Assembly (NCBI RefSeq): GCF_014764715.1
Contig: NZ_JACXXE010000002.1
Coordinates: 372,001 to 436,000 of the forward strand
Direction of reading: 5' to 3'
Source of the DNA: Bacillus crepusculi
GTDB taxonomy: Bacteria > Bacillota > Bacilli > Bacillales > Bacillaceae
Length of the DNA: 64,000 bases
A program made the translations under genes and the position numbers. The notes beneath the pieces were generated by a model. The model was given only the letters and a program-made list of their open reading frames with translations, was not told the origin of the DNA and searched no databases. This document shows positions 1-8,568 of the stretch, in pieces; positions within the stretch are counted from its first letter, which is position 1, and each line of letters begins with the position of its first letter.

Positions 1-1
1 A

Positions 2-205
2 ATGGCTGTCATCGTCATCTACATGATTGGTTTAGTCTTTAGCTTAAGTGCAATTTTGCTGACAAGTGCCACCATTTGGTTATCACTGATCATTATCTTC
101 TTACTCGTGATGTTTATGCAAGTGATTGCGGAAGTTACGGGGTTGGTGAATGAAGAGTTCAAACCATTTACAAAATTTTATAAACGCATGGTCAAAAGAC
201 AATAA
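2..205 (+). CDS. tagO: TagO C-terminal fragment (UDP-GlcNAc:undecaprenyl-P GlcNAc-1-P transferase)
   Basis: The reading frame is open to the left edge, so only the last 67 residues are visible. They contain two strongly hydrophobic segments (roughly residues 3-22 and 27-44) and a basic tail ending in KRMVKRQ, as expected for the end of a multi-pass membrane enzyme. In B. subtilis tagO lies convergent to tagV, exactly as here, which is the main reason for the name. TagO starts wall teichoic acid synthesis by transferring GlcNAc-1-phosphate to undecaprenyl phosphate at the inner face of the membrane. No catalytic residues lie in the visible part, so the call rests on context and the hydrophobic tail. 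Confidence 0.72.
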   Translation: MAVIVIYMIGLVFSLSAILLTSATIWLSLIIIFLLVMFMQVIAEVTGLVNEEFKPFTKFYKRMVKRQ

Positions 206-241
206 AAGAACAGCCCGTTCCTAGGAACTGGGCTGTTCTTT
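205..241. terminator. Bidirectional terminator shared by tagO and tagV
   Basis: A 12-bp perfect stem (AAAGAACAGCCC at 205-216 with its complement at 230-241) encloses a second palindrome, GTTCCTAGGAAC. It overlaps the stop codons of both convergent genes and is flanked by A and T runs, so it can work in both directions. Confidence 0.85.
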
Positions 242-1331
242 ATTGTGCTGATGAACTTTCTGGAGAGGTCGTAGTATCAGACGCTCCTGTTTCATCAGAG
301 GATGAATTGGTCTGTGAACCTGTTTCAGTTGAAGACTCTGAAGGAAGCTTTAAATGCGTCCGTAATTCATTCTGTACGTTAGCTAAATTGGTTTGATCCG
401 GCTCGAAGTAATACGTTCGATTTGGTCCTAAATACAGATCGGAGCCTTTAATAGAAAGTGTTTCTGTGTCGTCTCCTTTAAATCCACTGTAGATTTGCTG
501 AAGAGCAAGTCCTTCTGTGATACGGAAATTGGTCGTAATGTGATCACTTACTTCTTTCGCAATATTATCCACGTTTGCAATATTATTTGGCTTCGCCATT
601 TGATCAATCATGGCACGTAAGATTTGTTTTTGACGATCGTTACGCCCGAAATCACCGCGAGGATCTTGTTTTCTCATCCGCGCATAAGCGAGTGCTTCTT
701 CCCCGTTTAAATGCATATTTCCTTTTTTGAAGTAAATCTTTTTCGATTTTTTGACATCGCTTTTTTCATTGAAGTCAAATGGAACATTGATATCAATTCC
801 GCCTACTTCATCAATCACATCCTTGAAGCCGTCAAAATCCACTGTCGCATATTTATCGATCGGGATATGCAAGAATTGTTCGACAGTTTCAATCGTTTCG
901 TCCTTTCCGCCTTTAGCAAATGCCGCATTGATCTTTACTTTACTTCCTGTCGTGTCACTTGCTAGCTGTACCCGTGTGTCACGAGGAATACTAACCATTT
1001 TCATCGTTTTATCTTGAGGATTAATGGTTGCAACAATGAGTGAATCTGATCGCCCATGATCACCATTTGTGGCATAGTCCTCAATTCCAACAAATAAAAC
1101 GGAGAAAGGTTTCTTCTTAATATCAATAACAGCATCACGGAGCTTCGATTTCTCCCCGCGGCTTAGTTCATCATATGTTTTGTCAGCAGCCTGAAGTGTG
1201 TTGACGATTTTATAGACTGCAAATCCGCCCATGCAGATGAATAGAAGCAAAAATAAGACCAGAATACGTTTAAAAATTTTCTTCTTCTTACTCTTTTTCT
1301 TTCTTACACGCACTTTTACTCGTTGTGCCAT
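240..1331 (-). CDS. tagV: LytR-CpsA-Psr family wall teichoic acid ligase TagV
   Basis: This 363-residue protein belongs to the LCP family, which transfers undecaprenyl-linked anionic polymers such as wall teichoic acid onto peptidoglycan outside the membrane. A lysine/arginine-rich cytoplasmic N-terminus is followed by one transmembrane segment (about 22-41). The LCP core follows, with the RSDSLIV and SIPRDTRV motifs (about 94-120) that hold the pyrophosphate-binding arginines. The tail after about residue 325 is low-complexity Ser/Thr/Glu and probably disordered in the wall. The start is supported by AAAGGAGA seven bases upstream. It overlaps the end of yvyE by 16 bases, so the two are likely cotranscribed. 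Position next to tagO and yvyE matches B. subtilis yvhJ (tagV) rather than its paralogues tagT and tagU. Confidence 0.9.
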   Translation of the reverse strand: MAQRVKVRVRKKKSKKKKIFKRILVLFLLLFICMGGFAVYKIVNTLQAADKTYDELSRGEKSKLRDAVIDIKKKPFSVLFVGIEDYATNGDHGRSDSLIVATINPQDKTMKMVSIPRDTRVQLASDTTGSKVKINAAFAKGGKDETIETVEQFLHIPIDKYATVDFDGFKDVIDEVGGIDINVPFDFNEKSDVKKSKKIYFKKGNMHLNGEEALAYARMRKQDPRGDFGRNDRQKQILRAMIDQMAKPNNIANVDNIAKEVSDHITTNFRITEGLALQQIYSGFKGDDTETLSIKGSDLYLGPNRTYYFEPDQTNLANVQNELRTHLKLPSESSTETGSQTNSSSDETGASDTTTSPESSSAQ

Positions 1332-1984
1332 TCATCTGTCTCCTTTATCGGACCAATGTCCTTTTCTAAATAAATCAATTCGCCTTCTTTTGTAACACTC
1401 TTTCCATTTGTCAGCTCAGTCATCCATTCAATGAACTGCTTTGTTTGTGTTTCTTCTACATACGTCTCAAAAATAACATCTTCGGCATAATGGATTTCTT
1501 TTAGCTGAAAAGATGAGGCTCTAAGCTCATTCTCTACCTTACCAAGCCATGTATAATCTATTGTTGTGTGCATCGTACGCATTAAACAGCGCTCTACTAA
1601 ACCAACATGATTGATGGCTTCTGATACAGACTTTCCGTAGGCACGAATTAATCCACCAGCACCTAATTTGATACCGCCGAAATAACGGGTGACCACAACG
1701 ACTGTATCTTTAAGCTTTCGTTTTTTTAGCACTTCAAGCATTGGCACACCTGCCGTACCGCTTGGTTCACCATCATCATTTGCCTTTTGAATCATGTCAT
1801 GTTCACCAATGAGATAGGCTGAACAATTATGTGTGGCATTCCAATGTTGTTTTTTAATGGATTGTATAAATGCTTGTGCTTCTTCTTCAGAGACAGCACG
1901 CTGTATATGACAAATAAAACGTGACTTTTCAATGACGATCTCATGCTCGCCACGACTTTTTACTGTGAGATAGCGGTTCAGCAA
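1316..1984 (-). CDS. yvyE: YigZ/IMPACT family protein YvyE
   Basis: This is a 222-residue member of the YigZ/IMPACT family (UPF0029), soluble proteins of uncertain role. Their eukaryotic relatives bind the translation-control protein GCN1. The conserved N-terminal stretch is visible: KSRFICHIQ, SAYLIGE, NDDGEPSGTAGVPML and VVVTRYFGGIKLGAGGL. A smaller C-terminal alpha/beta domain follows. I placed the start at TTG 1984 because a perfect AGGAGGG lies eight bases upstream; the in-frame TTG at 2008 would put this ribosome site inside the gene. It is divergent from degS and runs into tagV. In B. subtilis the protein is about 217 residues, so the length fits. No specific reaction can be claimed. 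Confidence 0.88.
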   Translation of the reverse strand: MLNRYLTVKSRGEHEIVIEKSRFICHIQRAVSEEEAQAFIQSIKKQHWNATHNCSAYLIGEHDMIQKANDDGEPSGTAGVPMLEVLKKRKLKDTVVVVTRYFGGIKLGAGGLIRAYGKSVSEAINHVGLVERCLMRTMHTTIDYTWLGKVENELRASSFQLKEIHYAEDVIFETYVEETQTKQFIEWMTELTNGKSVTKEGELIYLEKDIGPIKETDEWHNE

Positions 1985-2126
1985 AAGAGATACCCTCCTG
2001 ACAAGCAAATTATAAGTCGAGAGAAAATTTGCATGGTTTTAGAATTTTACAGCGTATTTTGTTATGATGATAGGAGCGGAAAAAGGGTCGTCATAAAAAC
2101 TTCAACATTTATACGCATTCTTTCAT

Positions 2127-2166
2127 TATAATTCGACATAAAATGCAGATCAATGACATTTATAAT
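2127..2166 (+). promoter_or_regulatory. Candidate degS promoter region with a Spo0A-box-like site
   Basis: Two perfect TATAAT hexamers occur at 2127-2132 and 2161-2166 upstream of degS, but neither has a good -35 hexamer at 16-18 bases. TTCGACA at 2132-2138 is the reverse of a TGTCGAA Spo0A half box. I cannot tell which start is used. Confidence 0.35.
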
Positions 2167-2204
2167 AAAAAAAGATGACATCACTGTTACGGGAGGGAAA
2201 AGCC

Positions 2205-3380
2205 ATGACAACACCCAAAATGGATCCGAAATTATTGGATTCAATCATCATGAAAATGCTAAGTACAGTTGATGGCAGCAAGGACGAAGTATTTAGGATA
2301 GGCGAACAGTCCCGTCAACAATATGAGAGCCTGGTAGAAGAGCTTAAGCAAATCAAGCAGCAAGTGAACGAGGTAATTGATTTTGGGGATAAACTAGAAG
2401 TCCATACGAGACATGCTAGAAATCGCTTATCTGAGGTCAGCAGAAACTTCAACAAATTCAGCGAAGAAGAAATACGAGAAGCCTACGAAAAAGCACATAA
2501 CTTACAAGTAGAACTGACCATGATCCAGCAGCGTGAGAAGCAGCTGAGAGAGAGAAGAGACGATCTAGAGAGACGATTATTAAGCTTACAAGACGTCATT
2601 GAACGCTCTGAAACGCTTGTGAGTCAGATCACCGTTGTTCTGAACTATCTTAACCAGGATTTACGCCAGGTAGGCGTTTTACTTGAAGATGCTCAGGCAA
2701 AACAAGATTTTGGACTAAGAATTATTGAAGCTCAAGAAGAAGAACGCAAAAGAGTTTCCCGGGAAATTCATGATGGCCCTGCTCAGATGCTGGCAAACGT
2801 GATGATGCGTTCTGAGTTAATTGAACGAATTTTTAGAGACCGTGGTACAGAAGAAGGCTTTAAAGAAATTAGAAGTCTCAGACAGAATGTGCGAAATGCA
2901 CTGTACGAAGTGAGAAGAATCATTTATGATTTAAGACCGATGGCTTTAGATGATTTAGGTCTCATTCCGACGCTCAGAAAATACTTGAACACAATTGAAG
3001 AGTATGATGGAAAAACGAAAATTACGTTCCAATGCCTAGGTGATACAGAAAGCGAAAGAATTGCTTCTCAATTTGAAGTGGCACTGTTTAGACTAGCCCA
3101 AGAAGCGGTCACAAATTCCTTAAAGCATTCTGAAGCTGAAGAAATCTCTGTAAAGGTAGAAGTAACGAAAGACTTTGTGACATTAATGATCAAAGACGAT
3201 GGAAAAGGCTTTGATATGAAAGATGTGAAAACAAACAAAAACAAATCCTTCGGTTTACTTGGCATGAAAGAACGCGTAGACTTACTAGAAGGTAAAATGA
3301 CGATAGACTCAAAAATAGGTCTAGGGACATTCGTTATGATTCGAGTGCCGTTAACATTGCAAAATAAAATTGTAAAATAG
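2205..3380 (+). CDS. degS: Sensor histidine kinase DegS
   Basis: DegS is a soluble cytoplasmic histidine kinase that phosphorylates DegU and so controls degradative enzymes, competence and motility. The 391-residue protein has a long coiled-coil sensor region (about 40-170) rich in Glu, Lys and Arg. The HisKA_3 box EERKRVSREIHDGPAQ follows, with the phospho-accepting His at residue 189, then a HATPase_c domain with DDGKGFD and the GLLGMKERV lid. There is no membrane segment, as known for DegS. The start ATG 2205 follows GGGAGGG at seven bases; an ATG ten codons earlier lacks a ribosome site. degU follows after 64 bases, forming the classic degSU pair. Confidence 0.97.
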   Translation: MTTPKMDPKLLDSIIMKMLSTVDGSKDEVFRIGEQSRQQYESLVEELKQIKQQVNEVIDFGDKLEVHTRHARNRLSEVSRNFNKFSEEEIREAYEKAHNLQVELTMIQQREKQLRERRDDLERRLLSLQDVIERSETLVSQITVVLNYLNQDLRQVGVLLEDAQAKQDFGLRIIEAQEEERKRVSREIHDGPAQMLANVMMRSELIERIFRDRGTEEGFKEIRSLRQNVRNALYEVRRIIYDLRPMALDDLGLIPTLRKYLNTIEEYDGKTKITFQCLGDTESERIASQFEVALFRLAQEAVTNSLKHSEAEEISVKVEVTKDFVTLMIKDDGKGFDMKDVKTNKNKSFGLLGMKERVDLLEGKMTIDSKIGLGTFVMIRVPLTLQNKIVK

Positions 3381-3444
3381 AGTCAAAAGACATATTGACC
3401 ATAAAGTTCAGGTATAGAACAATAAACATGGGGAGGCGTAGCTT

Positions 3445-4134
3445 GTGACTAAAGTAAATATTGTAATTATTGATGACCACCAATTATTCCGTGAAGGTGT
3501 CAAACGGATTTTAGATTTTGAACCTACTTTTGAAGTAGTTGCAGAAGGAGACGACGGTGACGAAGCTGCACGTATCGTAGAGCACTATCATCCGGATGTT
3601 GTCATTATGGACATTAATATGCCGAATGTAAATGGTGTAGAGGCTACAAAGCAGCTAGTAGAGCTTTATCCCGAATCAAAAGTCATTATTCTATCTATTC
3701 ATGACGATGAAAACTATGTGACACATGCATTAAAAACAGGGGCAAGAGGTTACCTGTTAAAAGAAATGGATGCAGACACTCTCATTGAAGCAGTGAAAGT
3801 CGTAGCTGATGGAGGATCTTATTTACATCCAAAAGTTACTCATAACTTAGTAAATGAATTCCGACGCTTAGCAACTAGCGGCGTTTCAGCACATCCACAG
3901 CACGAGGTATATCCAGAAATTCGCAGACCACTTCATATCTTAACAAGACGTGAATGTGAAGTTCTTCAAATGTTAGCTGACGGAAAGAGCAACAGAGGAA
4001 TTGGTGAATCGCTCTTTATTAGTGAGAAAACAGTCAAAAATCACGTAAGTAACATTTTGCAAAAAATGAATGTAAATGACCGTACACAAGCTGTTGTTGT
4101 AGCTATTAAAAACGGCTGGGTAGAAATGAGATAA
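3445..4134 (+). CDS. degU: Response regulator DegU
   Basis: This is a 229-residue NarL/FixJ-type response regulator. The receiver domain holds the acidic pair IIDDH (10-11), the phosphorylation site Asp56 in VVIMDINMP, and Lys104-region [11 protein letters not shown]. The C-terminal LuxR-type helix-turn-helix is recognisable from [15 protein letters not shown] and [16 protein letters not shown]. The sequence appears almost identical to B. subtilis DegU as I remember it, which suggests very strong purifying selection. The start is GTG 3445 behind GGGAGGC. The unphosphorylated form primes competence by helping ComK bind the comK promoter; the phosphorylated form activates exoprotease and gamma-PGA genes and represses flagellar genes. 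Confidence 0.98.
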   Translation: MTKVNIVIIDDHQLFREGVKRILDFEPTFEVVAEGDDGDEAARIVEHYHPDVVIMDINMPNVNGVEATKQLVELYPESKVIILSIHDDENYVTHALKTGARGYLLKEMDADTLIEAVKVVADGGSYLHPKVTHNLVNEFRRLATSGVSAHPQHEVYPEIRRPLHILTRRECEVLQMLADGKSNRGIGESLFISEKTVKNHVSNILQKMNVNDRTQAVVVAIKNGWVEMR

Positions 4135-4148
4135 TGTTCCGGACAAGT

Positions 4149-4226
4149 ACTCCTTTTTCGCCTCTTTTGGTTCTCTCGTATTTTTAAGATTGAGAGAAAT
4201 GATAGGCAGGATAAGGAGTCTTTTTC
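4149..4226 (+). terminator. Composite hairpin after degU
   Basis: ACTCCTT (4149-4155) can pair with AAGGAGT (4213-4219), enclosing a second perfect stem TTCTCTC (4171-4177) / GAGAGAA (4192-4198). A TTTTTC run follows at 4221. It may be a branched terminator or a regulatory structure; the loop is long, so confidence is modest. Confidence 0.4.
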
Positions 4227-4237
4227 GGATATAGCGG

Positions 4238-4266
4238 GCTTGCCTATTGATTAGGCAAGCTTTTTT
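4238..4266 (+). terminator. Intrinsic terminator after degSU
   Basis: A nine-base perfect stem GCTTGCCTA / TAGGCAAGC with a five-base loop is followed by six T residues, between degU and degV. Confidence 0.85.
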
Positions 4267-4348
4267 GATTACTATTATAAATCTAATGAAAAACAATGAT
4301 CAGTCTTTTAGAATAAAAAAGAGTAACGAATAAGGAAGGTATTTAAGA

Positions 4349-5191
4349 ATGAAAATAGCCGTTGTAACAGACAGTACTGCTTATATACCACAAGAGCTAC
4401 GTGATAAACATCAAATTCATATGATCCCCCTTAACGTCATTTTTGGCAATGAATCGTATCGTGAAGAAATTGAGATGGATTGGAAGACGTATTATGAAGA
4501 AGTCAAAAAACATAAAGACCTTCCAACAACCTCTCAGCCTGCTTTTGGTGAAATAGTAGAATTATATGAAAAGCTAAGTAAAACTTACGACGCTGTGATT
4601 AGTATTCACCTTTCAAGCGGAATTAGTGGAACCTATAATAGTGCAGCCTCAGCAAACGATCTAGTTGACGGAATTGACATTTACCCGTTTGATTCAGAAA
4701 CTAGCTGTATGGTTCAGGGGTTTTATGCATTAGAAGCTGCTGAAAAAATCCAAGAGGGTGCCTCTCCAGAAGAAATTCTAGCACATCTAAACTATCTGAA
4801 AGAAAGCGAACGAGCCTATTTTATGGTAGACGATTTAACTCATTTGCAAAGAGGCGGCAGATTAAATGGTGCTCAGGCTTTTATTGGAAGCCTCTTAAAG
4901 GTAAAGCCTATCCTGCATTTTGACAACAAGCTAATTGTGCCTTTTGAGAAGATTCGTACACGGAAAAAAGCTATTTCACGTATTTTTGAATTATTCGATG
5001 AGGATGCATCACGTGGTGTACCGATGAGAGCAACACTGATACATGGTAATAGAGAAGAAGAAGTAGAAGAATTGATTGCGCATTTATCAGAAAAATACCC
5101 TCATGTAGAATTTTATAAAAGCTACTTTGGCGCCGTGATTGGTACTCATCTAGGCGAAGGCTCATTGGGCCTTGGCTGGATGATGAAATAG
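4349..5191 (+). CDS. degV: DegV family fatty-acid-binding protein
   Basis: This 280-residue protein belongs to the DegV/FakB family, which binds a single fatty acid; FakB members present exogenous fatty acids to the kinase FakA. The N-terminal VVTDSTAYIP motif, the TTSQPAFGE stretch and the SSGISGTYNSA motif, which contact the carboxylate in known structures, are all present. The C-terminal domain carries FMVDDLTHLQRGGRL. Its place directly after degU matches B. subtilis degV (yviA). A strong terminator lies upstream, so it probably has its own promoter. Whether this copy works with a fatty acid kinase cannot be seen here. Confidence 0.92.
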   Translation: MKIAVVTDSTAYIPQELRDKHQIHMIPLNVIFGNESYREEIEMDWKTYYEEVKKHKDLPTTSQPAFGEIVELYEKLSKTYDAVISIHLSSGISGTYNSAASANDLVDGIDIYPFDSETSCMVQGFYALEAAEKIQEGASPEEILAHLNYLKESERAYFMVDDLTHLQRGGRLNGAQAFIGSLLKVKPILHFDNKLIVPFEKIRTRKKAISRIFELFDEDASRGVPMRATLIHGNREEEVEELIAHLSEKYPHVEFYKSYFGAVIGTHLGEGSLGLGWMMK

Positions 5192-5198
5192 ATCTTAA

Positions 5199-5235
5199 AA
5201 ACCCCCTTTTCTCATGGAGAAGGGGGTTTGTTTTT
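5199..5235 (+). terminator. Intrinsic terminator after degV
   Basis: A perfect 10-bp stem AAACCCCCTT / AAGGGGGTTT closes an 11-base loop and is followed by GTTTTT. Confidence 0.9.
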
Positions 5236-5247
5236 CAATTTTTACAG

Positions 5248-5276
5248 TTGGACGAAAGATCTTGTCTTTGTACATA
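5248..5276 (+). promoter_or_regulatory. Candidate SigA promoter of the comF operon
   Basis: TTGGAC, a 17-base spacer and TACATA lie 30 bases before comFA. The surrounding DNA has A- and T-runs, but I could not find a clean pair of ComK boxes (AAAA-N5-TTTT), although ComK control is known for this operon in B. subtilis. Confidence 0.4.
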
Positions 5277-5305
5277 ATAAGCGAACATCAGTTGAAAGGT
5301 GTTAG

Positions 5306-6691
5306 ATGAATTTAAACATGGACAAAGCTATGGAACTAAGAAGACAACTGCACTCACGTCACCTCCTTCCCATTGAAACACGATGCGCAAAGCTTGATTT
5401 GGATTGGCTGGAGGAGAAAGGATTAGTAAATAGAACCTCTGCCATTGAGAGGAAAGCGAGCAGTTTTACATGCTGCCGATGTGGTGTATCAAACAAGCAG
5501 TACTTTGCTCTGTCACCGTGTGACATATGTCAAAAAGAATGTGTGTATTGTAGATCATGCATCATGATGGGAAAAGTAACCGAATGTGGCTCTCTTTATG
5601 AATGGACGGGGCCGCAAGTGGAAGAAACATTTCAAGCTGAATTAACATGGCATGGAGAGCTGTCTAAAGGACAAAAGAAAGCGTCAGATAAAATGATCGA
5701 AGCGATAAAAAACAAATCTGATCTACTAGTTTGGGCTGTTTGTGGGGCAGGGAAAACAGAGGTGCTTTTTCACGGAATTGAATATGCATTAAATAAAGGG
5801 TTGACTGTTTGTATTGCAACGCCTAGAACAGATGTTGTGCTTGAACTCGAGCCGCGAATTAGAAAGGCATTTCAAGGGATGAATATAGCTGTGCTTTATG
5901 GCGGAAGTCCTCAAAGGTACCAAATCGCACCGCTTATGATCGCAACAACTCACCAGCTCATGAGATACAAAAATGCTTTTGATGTTCTCATTGTAGATGA
6001 AGTCGATGCTTTTCCTTATTCAATCGATGAACGTCTTCAATTTGCGGTTTTAAAGGCCTTGAGAAAAACTGGGGTTAGGATTTACTTAAGTGCCACACCC
6101 TCTGAAAAAATGAAAAGAGATGTTTCTCGTGGACAACTAGAAGCGATAAAAATCCCCCTGCGTTTCCACAGGCAACCGTTGCCCGTTCCATCCTTTCAAT
6201 GGATTGGACAATGGAAAAAGAAATTAAAAAAGAAACAGCTGCCATCTACTGTCATGAGCTGGCTAGAGAAACATATCGAAAGAAAGAGAAGAGTTTTACT
6301 TTTTGTTCCTTCTATTTCCACGATGAAGAAGGTAACGAAGATTCTTCGAGAGCATCATGTAAATGCAGAGGGTGTATCTGCTGATGATCAAGATAGGAAG
6401 CAAAAGGTCCAACAATTTAGAGATTACGCTTACGATGTACTGGTTACTACAACTATTCTAGAAAGAGGCGTCACCATTCAAAATGTTCAGGTCGGTGTAC
6501 TAGGGGCGGAATCTACTATTTTTACAGAAAGTGCACTTGTTCAAATGTCTGGAAGGGCGGGTAGACACCCAGAATATTCTAATGGAGATGTTTTCTTTTT
6601 TCATTTTGGTTTAACGAGAAGTATGAAACAAGCAAAGAAGCATATCGTAAAAATGAATGATACGGCTGCACAGGAGTTTTCTGAAAAATAG
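5306..6691 (+). CDS. comFA: Competence DEAD-box helicase-like ATPase ComFA
   Basis: ComFA is a membrane-associated superfamily 2 ATPase that helps drive uptake of single-stranded DNA through the ComEC channel. The 461-residue protein has a cysteine cluster near residues 56-85 (CCRCG, CDIC, CVYCRSC) that binds zinc. Walker A CGAGKT lies at about 147-152 and the DEVD box at about 231-234. A helicase C-terminal domain follows with an LSAT motif and the arginine-finger motif QMSGRAGR near the end. The start ATG 5306 follows AAAGGTG; a second in-frame ATG lies four codons later. It is the first gene of comFA-comFB-comFC, with comFB 65 bases downstream. Confidence 0.96.
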   Translation: MNLNMDKAMELRRQLHSRHLLPIETRCAKLDLDWLEEKGLVNRTSAIERKASSFTCCRCGVSNKQYFALSPCDICQKECVYCRSCIMMGKVTECGSLYEWTGPQVEETFQAELTWHGELSKGQKKASDKMIEAIKNKSDLLVWAVCGAGKTEVLFHGIEYALNKGLTVCIATPRTDVVLELEPRIRKAFQGMNIAVLYGGSPQRYQIAPLMIATTHQLMRYKNAFDVLIVDEVDAFPYSIDERLQFAVLKALRKTGVRIYLSATPSEKMKRDVSRGQLEAIKIPLRFHRQPLPVPSFQWIGQWKKKLKKKQLPSTVMSWLEKHIERKRRVLLFVPSISTMKKVTKILREHHVNAEGVSADDQDRKQKVQQFRDYAYDVLVTTTILERGVTIQNVQVGVLGAESTIFTESALVQMSGRAGRHPEYSNGDVFFFHFGLTRSMKQAKKHIVKMNDTAAQEFSEK

Positions 6692-6755
6692 TGTGAGCTT
6701 AACTAAATCATGGTACATTATATTCACAATACACAAATGGCAGGAGAGACAAAAT

Positions 6756-7049
6756 ATGCTACTCAATGCAAAGGAAATACTACTCAAGGAAATCCTCTAT
6801 CAATATCTCAATCAATTAAACATGATTTGTCATTGTGAAAAGTGTATAGAAGATGTATTAGCGATTTCACTAAATCAAGTGAAGCCACAATATATAACAG
6901 ACATCGATAAAATATCTTACAGTAAATCCGAGATGGTGGATAAACAGAAGAACACGGCTATGTTGGTCATTTTGACAGAGGCTGCTTCAAAGGTCACAAC
7001 CTTTCCAAGATGTGAAAATCGTCTGCCGCTGGACAGAGAGAACAGTTGA
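6756..7049 (+). CDS. comFB: Late competence protein ComFB
   Basis: This 97-residue protein matches ComFB, a small protein of the comF operon with a ComFB domain. Related domains in cyanobacteria bind cyclic di-nucleotides, and the Bacillus protein is dispensable for transformation. Three cysteines lie in CHCEKCIEDVLA (about 24-33), and the family stretch MVDKQKNTAMLVIL is present. I chose ATG 6756 because CAGGAG lies eight bases upstream; extending the frame upstream would overlap comFA without a ribosome site. The stop overlaps the comFC start in a TTGA sequence, which implies translational coupling. Confidence 0.93.
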   Translation: MLLNAKEILLKEILYQYLNQLNMICHCEKCIEDVLAISLNQVKPQYITDIDKISYSKSEMVDKQKNTAMLVILTEAASKVTTFPRCENRLPLDRENS

Positions 7050-7732
7050 TTTGCCCAATATGTGAGGCGCATTTTGTGGCTTCCTTTACATGGAAATCAT
7101 TACTTCTATTAAATGATGATCGTTTATGTGCATCATGTAAGAATCACCTAGTTAAGATTCATCGCCCGATTTGTCCAAAATGCGGAAGGGCGCAGTTAAA
7201 TGACCAATTGTGTCAGGACTGCACCCGATGGAATGAACAGTCCGACTTTTCAGAAGTTCTTGTGAAAAATAGGTCTGTGTATGCTTACAACGATTTGATG
7301 AAAGACGTCCTTGCTCGGTTTAAATTTCGAGGTGATACTGCTTTAGCTGAGCTGTTTAAAAGAGATGTACGAGCAGTGTTTAAGCGCTCTTTTTCAATGA
7401 AAGAACCGGTGCTACTACCGATCCCTCTCAGTCAAGAAAGGTTAAAGGAAAGAGGTTTTAATCAGTCCGTCGTGATAGCTACCTTGATTGGTGTGCCTAT
7501 ACTGCAGCCACTCGTTAAAATTCATCAAAGTAAGCAGTCCAAGAAAAATAAAAGTGAACGTCTAGATCAAAAGGGATTGTTCCAATTAAAGCAGTCAGAT
7601 GCGATCCTTCAAAAGGATATTGTATTAATTGATGATATTTACACAACTGGGGCGACCATCTATGATGCGGCAAACATTTTAAAAGACGCAGGTGCCAAAA
7701 GTGTTTCCTCTTTTACGTTGATACGTAGTTAA
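7046..7732 (+). CDS. comFC: Competence phosphoribosyltransferase-like protein ComFC
   Basis: ComFC is a ComF/GntX-family protein needed for efficient transformation; Gram-positive ComFC binds ComFA. The 228-residue sequence has four CxxC pairs at residues 3/6, 28/31, 43/46 and 56/59, forming an N-terminal zinc-binding part. The type I phosphoribosyltransferase PRPP loop is at 193-204 (VLIDDIYTTGAT). The KQSKKNKSERL stretch typical of the family is also present. The start is TTG 7046, which shares the TTGA overlap with the comFB stop and begins with the conserved MICPIC. A 56-base gap leads to yvyF. Confidence 0.95.
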   Translation: MICPICEAHFVASFTWKSLLLLNDDRLCASCKNHLVKIHRPICPKCGRAQLNDQLCQDCTRWNEQSDFSEVLVKNRSVYAYNDLMKDVLARFKFRGDTALAELFKRDVRAVFKRSFSMKEPVLLPIPLSQERLKERGFNQSVVIATLIGVPILQPLVKIHQSKQSKKNKSERLDQKGLFQLKQSDAILQKDIVLIDDIYTTGATIYDAANILKDAGAKSVSSFTLIRS

Positions 7733-7788
7733 AAATCATGATAATCAACCGATAATAAGAAAAGAAAATAACGTAAGGGGTTTTGGTT

Positions 7789-8208
7789 ATGAATCAATTG
7801 GCAAACTGTCCACAATGTAATCAGTTATTTTTAAAAACCACCATCCAAACGGTTTGTAACAAATGCTTTGAAGAAGAAGAACGTTCTTTTGATATCGTGT
7901 ATAAATTTTTGCGAAAGCAAAGTAATAGACAATCAACCATTGCTGAAATCGTAGATGCAACAGATGTTGATGAAGAATTAATCTTGAAATTTATTCGTTT
8001 GAAAAGGCTTCAAATTAGTCAATTTCCGAATATTAACTATCCTTGTGAAAGATGCGGCCAACCGATTAGGAAAAACAAGCTGTGTAGCAATTGTGAACAG
8101 GATATTCATTCGCAAATAAGCCAAATGAACCAAGAGGATGAGCGTAAAAAGGAAATTGAATCTAGGAAAAAAGACACATATTATGCCATTAATCCTAAAA
8201 ACGACTGA
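7789..8208 (+). CDS. yvyF: Flagellar operon zinc-ribbon protein YvyF
   Basis: YvyF is a small protein conserved at the head of the flgM operon in Bacillus; its function is not well defined. The 139 residues contain two CxxC pairs at the N-terminus (CPQC and CNKC) and two in the middle (CERC and CSNC), a double zinc ribbon. A helix-turn-helix-like stretch DATDVDEELILKFIRLKRLQ lies between them, and a charged tail ends in KDTYYAINPK. I chose ATG 7789 because AAGGGG sits eight bases upstream; the TTG two codons earlier is too close to it. The SigD promoter for flgM follows directly. Confidence 0.9.
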   Translation: MNQLANCPQCNQLFLKTTIQTVCNKCFEEEERSFDIVYKFLRKQSNRQSTIAEIVDATDVDEELILKFIRLKRLQISQFPNINYPCERCGQPIRKNKLCSNCEQDIHSQISQMNQEDERKKEIESRKKDTYYAINPKND

Positions 8209-8213
8209 TTCCC

Positions 8214-8240
8214 TAAACTAAGTTGCAGTTTGGTCGATAA
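8214..8240 (+). promoter_or_regulatory. SigD promoter of flgM
   Basis: TAAA at 8214-8217, a 15-base spacer and GTCGATAA at 8233-8240 match the SigD (flagellar sigma) consensus TAAA-N15-GCCGATAT with two mismatches in the -10 region. The site is 48 bases before flgM, as expected for its autoregulated promoter. Confidence 0.8.
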
Positions 8241-8287
8241 AATGGATAGAATCAAGACAGACTGTAACGGAAAGCGAGAGGAATCCC

Positions 8288-8551
8288 GTGAAAATTAATC
8301 GATATGGAACACAACCAGTAAATCCTTACAAGAAAACATATGAGAAACAAACGTTGCAATCGAATCAAGCAAAATCAACTGATAAAGTCGAAATTTCTAA
8401 AAAGGCAATGGAAATGCAAAAGGTGCCGAATTTAATGAAAGAACGTCAAGATAAAATAGACCAACTTAAAAAAAGCATTGAAGCAGGAACATATCAGGTA
8501 GATACAAAAGGTATTGCAGATAAAATGCTGAATTTTTATAAACAACAATAG
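8288..8551 (+). CDS. flgM: Anti-sigma factor FlgM
   Basis: FlgM binds SigD and holds back late flagellar genes until the hook and basal body are complete. The 87-residue protein begins MKINRYGTQ and ends with the SigD-binding half. That half includes IDQLKKSIEAGTYQV, then GIADKMLNFYKQQ, the two-helix motif typical of FlgM C-termini. It starts with GTG 8288 behind GAGAGG. The gene sits between yvyF and flgN, preceded by a SigD promoter, which provides the feedback seen in other bacilli. Confidence 0.96.
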   Translation: MKINRYGTQPVNPYKKTYEKQTLQSNQAKSTDKVEISKKAMEMQKVPNLMKERQDKIDQLKKSIEAGTYQVDTKGIADKMLNFYKQQ

Positions 8552-8568
8552 CAAAAGGAGCAGCGTGA

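Noticed and set aside
5199-5305. ComK boxes upstream of comFA
   Set aside because: A- and T-runs exist, but no pair of AAAA-N5-TTTT boxes with correct spacing could be found.
6199-6384. Open frame inside comFA in another phase
   Set aside because: No ribosome site and fully inside a well-supported gene; treated as a shadow frame, like many others in the window.
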